Below are positions 62,653 through 64,000 of a stretch of DNA of 64,000 nt, piece after piece. Position numbers and translations under genes: made by a program. The notes beneath the pieces are model-generated. The model was not told where the DNA came from. It searched no databases and was given only the letters and a program-made list of their open reading frames with translations. The stretch comes from Methanobacterium sp. (GTDB lineage Archaea; Methanobacteriota; Methanobacteria; Methanobacteriales; Methanobacteriaceae): assembly GCF_038562635.1 (NCBI RefSeq), contig NZ_JBCFBO010000001.1:1404643-1468642 (forward strand). The letters run 5' to 3'. The stretch's first letter is position 1, and each line of letters begins with the position of its first letter.

Positions 62653-64000
62653 ATGGAAGAAAAAATCATTAAAAAACCGGAGTCCATCCTCGACACATTT
62701 GAGAGGAAAGGGGGCAGTGCACCCACAGCAACACATTACTGTCCAGGCTGCGGCCATGGAATTTTACACAAGCTCATTGGAGAAGCCATAGACGAGCTTG
62801 AAATAGAAGATAGAGCTGTACTTATAAGTCCAGTTGGCTGCGCTGTATTTGCTTATTATTATTTTGACTGCGGAAATGTCCAGGTAGCTCACGGAAGAGC
62901 TCCTGCTGTTGCAACAGGAATTACAAGGGCAGAAGATAATGCAATTGCAATGCTTTATCAAGGAGATGGAGATTTAGCTTCAATTGGGCTTAACGAAACA
63001 ATTCAAGCTGCAAACCGTGGGGAAAAAATTGCAGTCTTTTTCGTTAACAACACAGTTTATGGAATGACTGGAGGGCAGATGGCACCTACCACGCTTATTG
63101 GAGAAGTTACTGTAACCTGCCCTACTGGAAGAGATCCAAGATTTGCAGGTTACCCACTCCATATGTGCGAATTACTGGATAACCTCCAGGCACCAGTATT
63201 TATTGAAAGGGTTTCACTTTCAGATGTTAAACACATAAGAAAGGCAAAAATCGCCGTGAAAAAAGCGCTTAGAATACAGAAAGAGAACAAAGGGTATGCA
63301 TTTGTTGAATTCCTCTCACCATGTCCAACAAACCTCAGGCAAGATGCTCTCGGCGCAGAAAAATTCATCAATGAAGAGATGGAAAAAGAGTTCCCGCTTA
63401 AAAGATTTAGAGATAAAACAAAAGAAGTAGAACCTCTTTGCAGGGGTAAAAGTGACTTTTCAAAAGGATCACTCGACAAACTCTTTAATATTGGAAGTGA
63501 AAGCACAGGAGCTGCCATAAATAACCCTGATTTTGGAGAAAAACGGGTTAAAATCGCAGGATTTGGTGGCCAAGGTGTCTTAAGTATGGGTTTAACCCTT
63601 GCAGAAGCCGGGATGAAAGCACAGCACTACGTATCATATTACCCTGCCTACGGACCAGAACAAAGGGGAGGATCATCCAACTGTGCGGTAATTATCTCAG
63701 GTGAAGTAATAGGTTCTCCTGTAGTTAATGAAGTTGATGTTCTTGTAGCTCTAAATAAACCTTCACTGGAAGAATTCGTAGATGAAGTAAAAGATGGCGG
63801 TTTAATTATCTATGATTCATCAATAGGGTACTTTAAAGCTCCTGAAGGTATTGAATCAATTTCTGTTCCTGCATTTAAGATTGCAAAAGAACATGGCGTT
63901 AAAAGAGCAGGCAATACTGTCTTACTCGGGGTTTTAATGGCTCTTGGACATACTGAACTTCCGGAAGAAGTGTTTAAAGACGCCATAAAACATACCTTCT
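62653..64000 (+). CDS. vorA: 2-oxoacid:ferredoxin oxidoreductase fused beta/gamma subunit (VorA-type), 3' end outside
   Basis: The visible 449 residues show a TPP-binding beta subunit (HYCPGCGHG, SPVGCAVFAYYYF, GDGDLASIGLNET, NNTVYGMTGGQMAPTT, then CPTNLRQDAL) joined to a gamma domain (IAGFGGQGVLSMGLTLAEAG, YGPEQRGGSSNCAV, KPSLEEFVDEV). Fusion of beta and gamma is the Vor arrangement of Methanobacteriales. The gene continues past the window end. GGAGGGG lies 6 bp upstream, directly after a strong 10-bp hairpin. Confidence 0.92.
   Translation, partial: MEEKIIKKPESILDTFERKGGSAPTATHYCPGCGHGILHKLIGEAIDELEIEDRAVLISPVGCAVFAYYYFDCGNVQVAHGRAPAVATGITRAEDNAIAMLYQGDGDLASIGLNETIQAANRGEKIAVFFVNNTVYGMTGGQMAPTTLIGEVTVTCPTGRDPRFAGYPLHMCELLDNLQAPVFIERVSLSDVKHIRKAKIAVKKALRIQKENKGYAFVEFLSPCPTNLRQDALGAEKFINEEMEKEFPLKRFRDKTKEVEPLCRGKSDFSKGSLDKLFNIGSESTGAAINNPDFGEKRVKIAGFGGQGVLSMGLTLAEAGMKAQHYVSYYPAYGPEQRGGSSNCAVIISGEVIGSPVVNEVDVLVALNKPSLEEFVDEVKDGGLIIYDSSIGYFKAPEGIESISVPAFKIAKEHGVKRAGNTVLLGVLMALGHTELPEEVFKDAIKHTF

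Overview
The window is AT-rich archaeal DNA, most likely from a mesophilic methanogen of the order Methanobacteriales (Methanobacterium-like). Supporting genes are pscS (Sep-tRNA:Cys-tRNA synthase), gatD/gatE, an AfpA-type archaeoflavoprotein, a Vor-type 2-oxoacid ferredoxin oxidoreductase with fused TPP and gamma domains, PadR/ABC and TetR systems with archaeal promoters, and secreted proteins with pseudomurein-binding repeats. Genes usually have Shine-Dalgarno sites of the GGAGGTGAT type a few bases before the start.

Layout. 1-8.4 kb: nitroreductase (cut by the edge), small ribbon-helix-helix protein, orphan PocR/PAS histidine kinase, flavin reductase, Fe-S aldo/keto reductase with its TetR regulator, NYN nuclease-like protein and a GNAT. 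8.5-16.8 kb: tRNA-Ser(CGA), a frameshifted small membrane protein, three tandem GyrI-like proteins, an SDR, a PadR/ABC-2 exporter operon with palindromic operators, a 182-bp tandem repeat that triplicates the end of the permease gene, and two damaged genes (QueG-like and methyltransferase). 17.7-26.8 kb: ribB preceded by a full FMN riboswitch and followed by a bacterial-looking terminator, pscS, trxB, gatD-gatE, a CBS protein and thiC. 27-38 kb: glutaredoxin plus FTR-rubredoxin pair, then a DNA-repair-rich stretch (AEP primase-like protein, two ATP-dependent ligases, family-4 uracil-DNA glycosylase, Fpg) with three tandem ATP-cone proteins. 38-45.7 kb: flippase-like membrane protein, glycosyltransferase 2, glmM, AfpA, adenosine-specific kinase, a second flavin reductase, and several intergenic hairpin elements.

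46-58.5 kb is the most unusual part: five consecutive paralogous secreted proteins built from SbsA/Big_5-like Ig repeats, a TIM-barrel glycoside-hydrolase-like domain, pseudomurein-binding-type repeats and a C-terminal transglutaminase-like Cys-His-Asp domain of the pseudomurein endoisopeptidase kind. None has an in-frame ATG, GTG or TTG placed correctly for its signal peptide. All five instead have ATT exactly 7 nt after a conserved GGAGG, and all five share one promoter and leader module. In that leader, the 5' end can pair with the sequence just before the Shine-Dalgarno site, and one base pair covaries between copies. I read this as a co-regulated set of cell-wall remodelling enzymes started at AUU.

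58.8-64 kb: a cupin/XRE regulator, an AMP-forming acyl-CoA synthetase and vorC-vorB-vorA (vorA runs off the end). Together these could activate a short or branched acid to its CoA ester and reductively carboxylate it to a 2-oxoacid. Three separate genes in the window carry apparent frameshifts, so some may be assembly errors in this AT-rich sequence.
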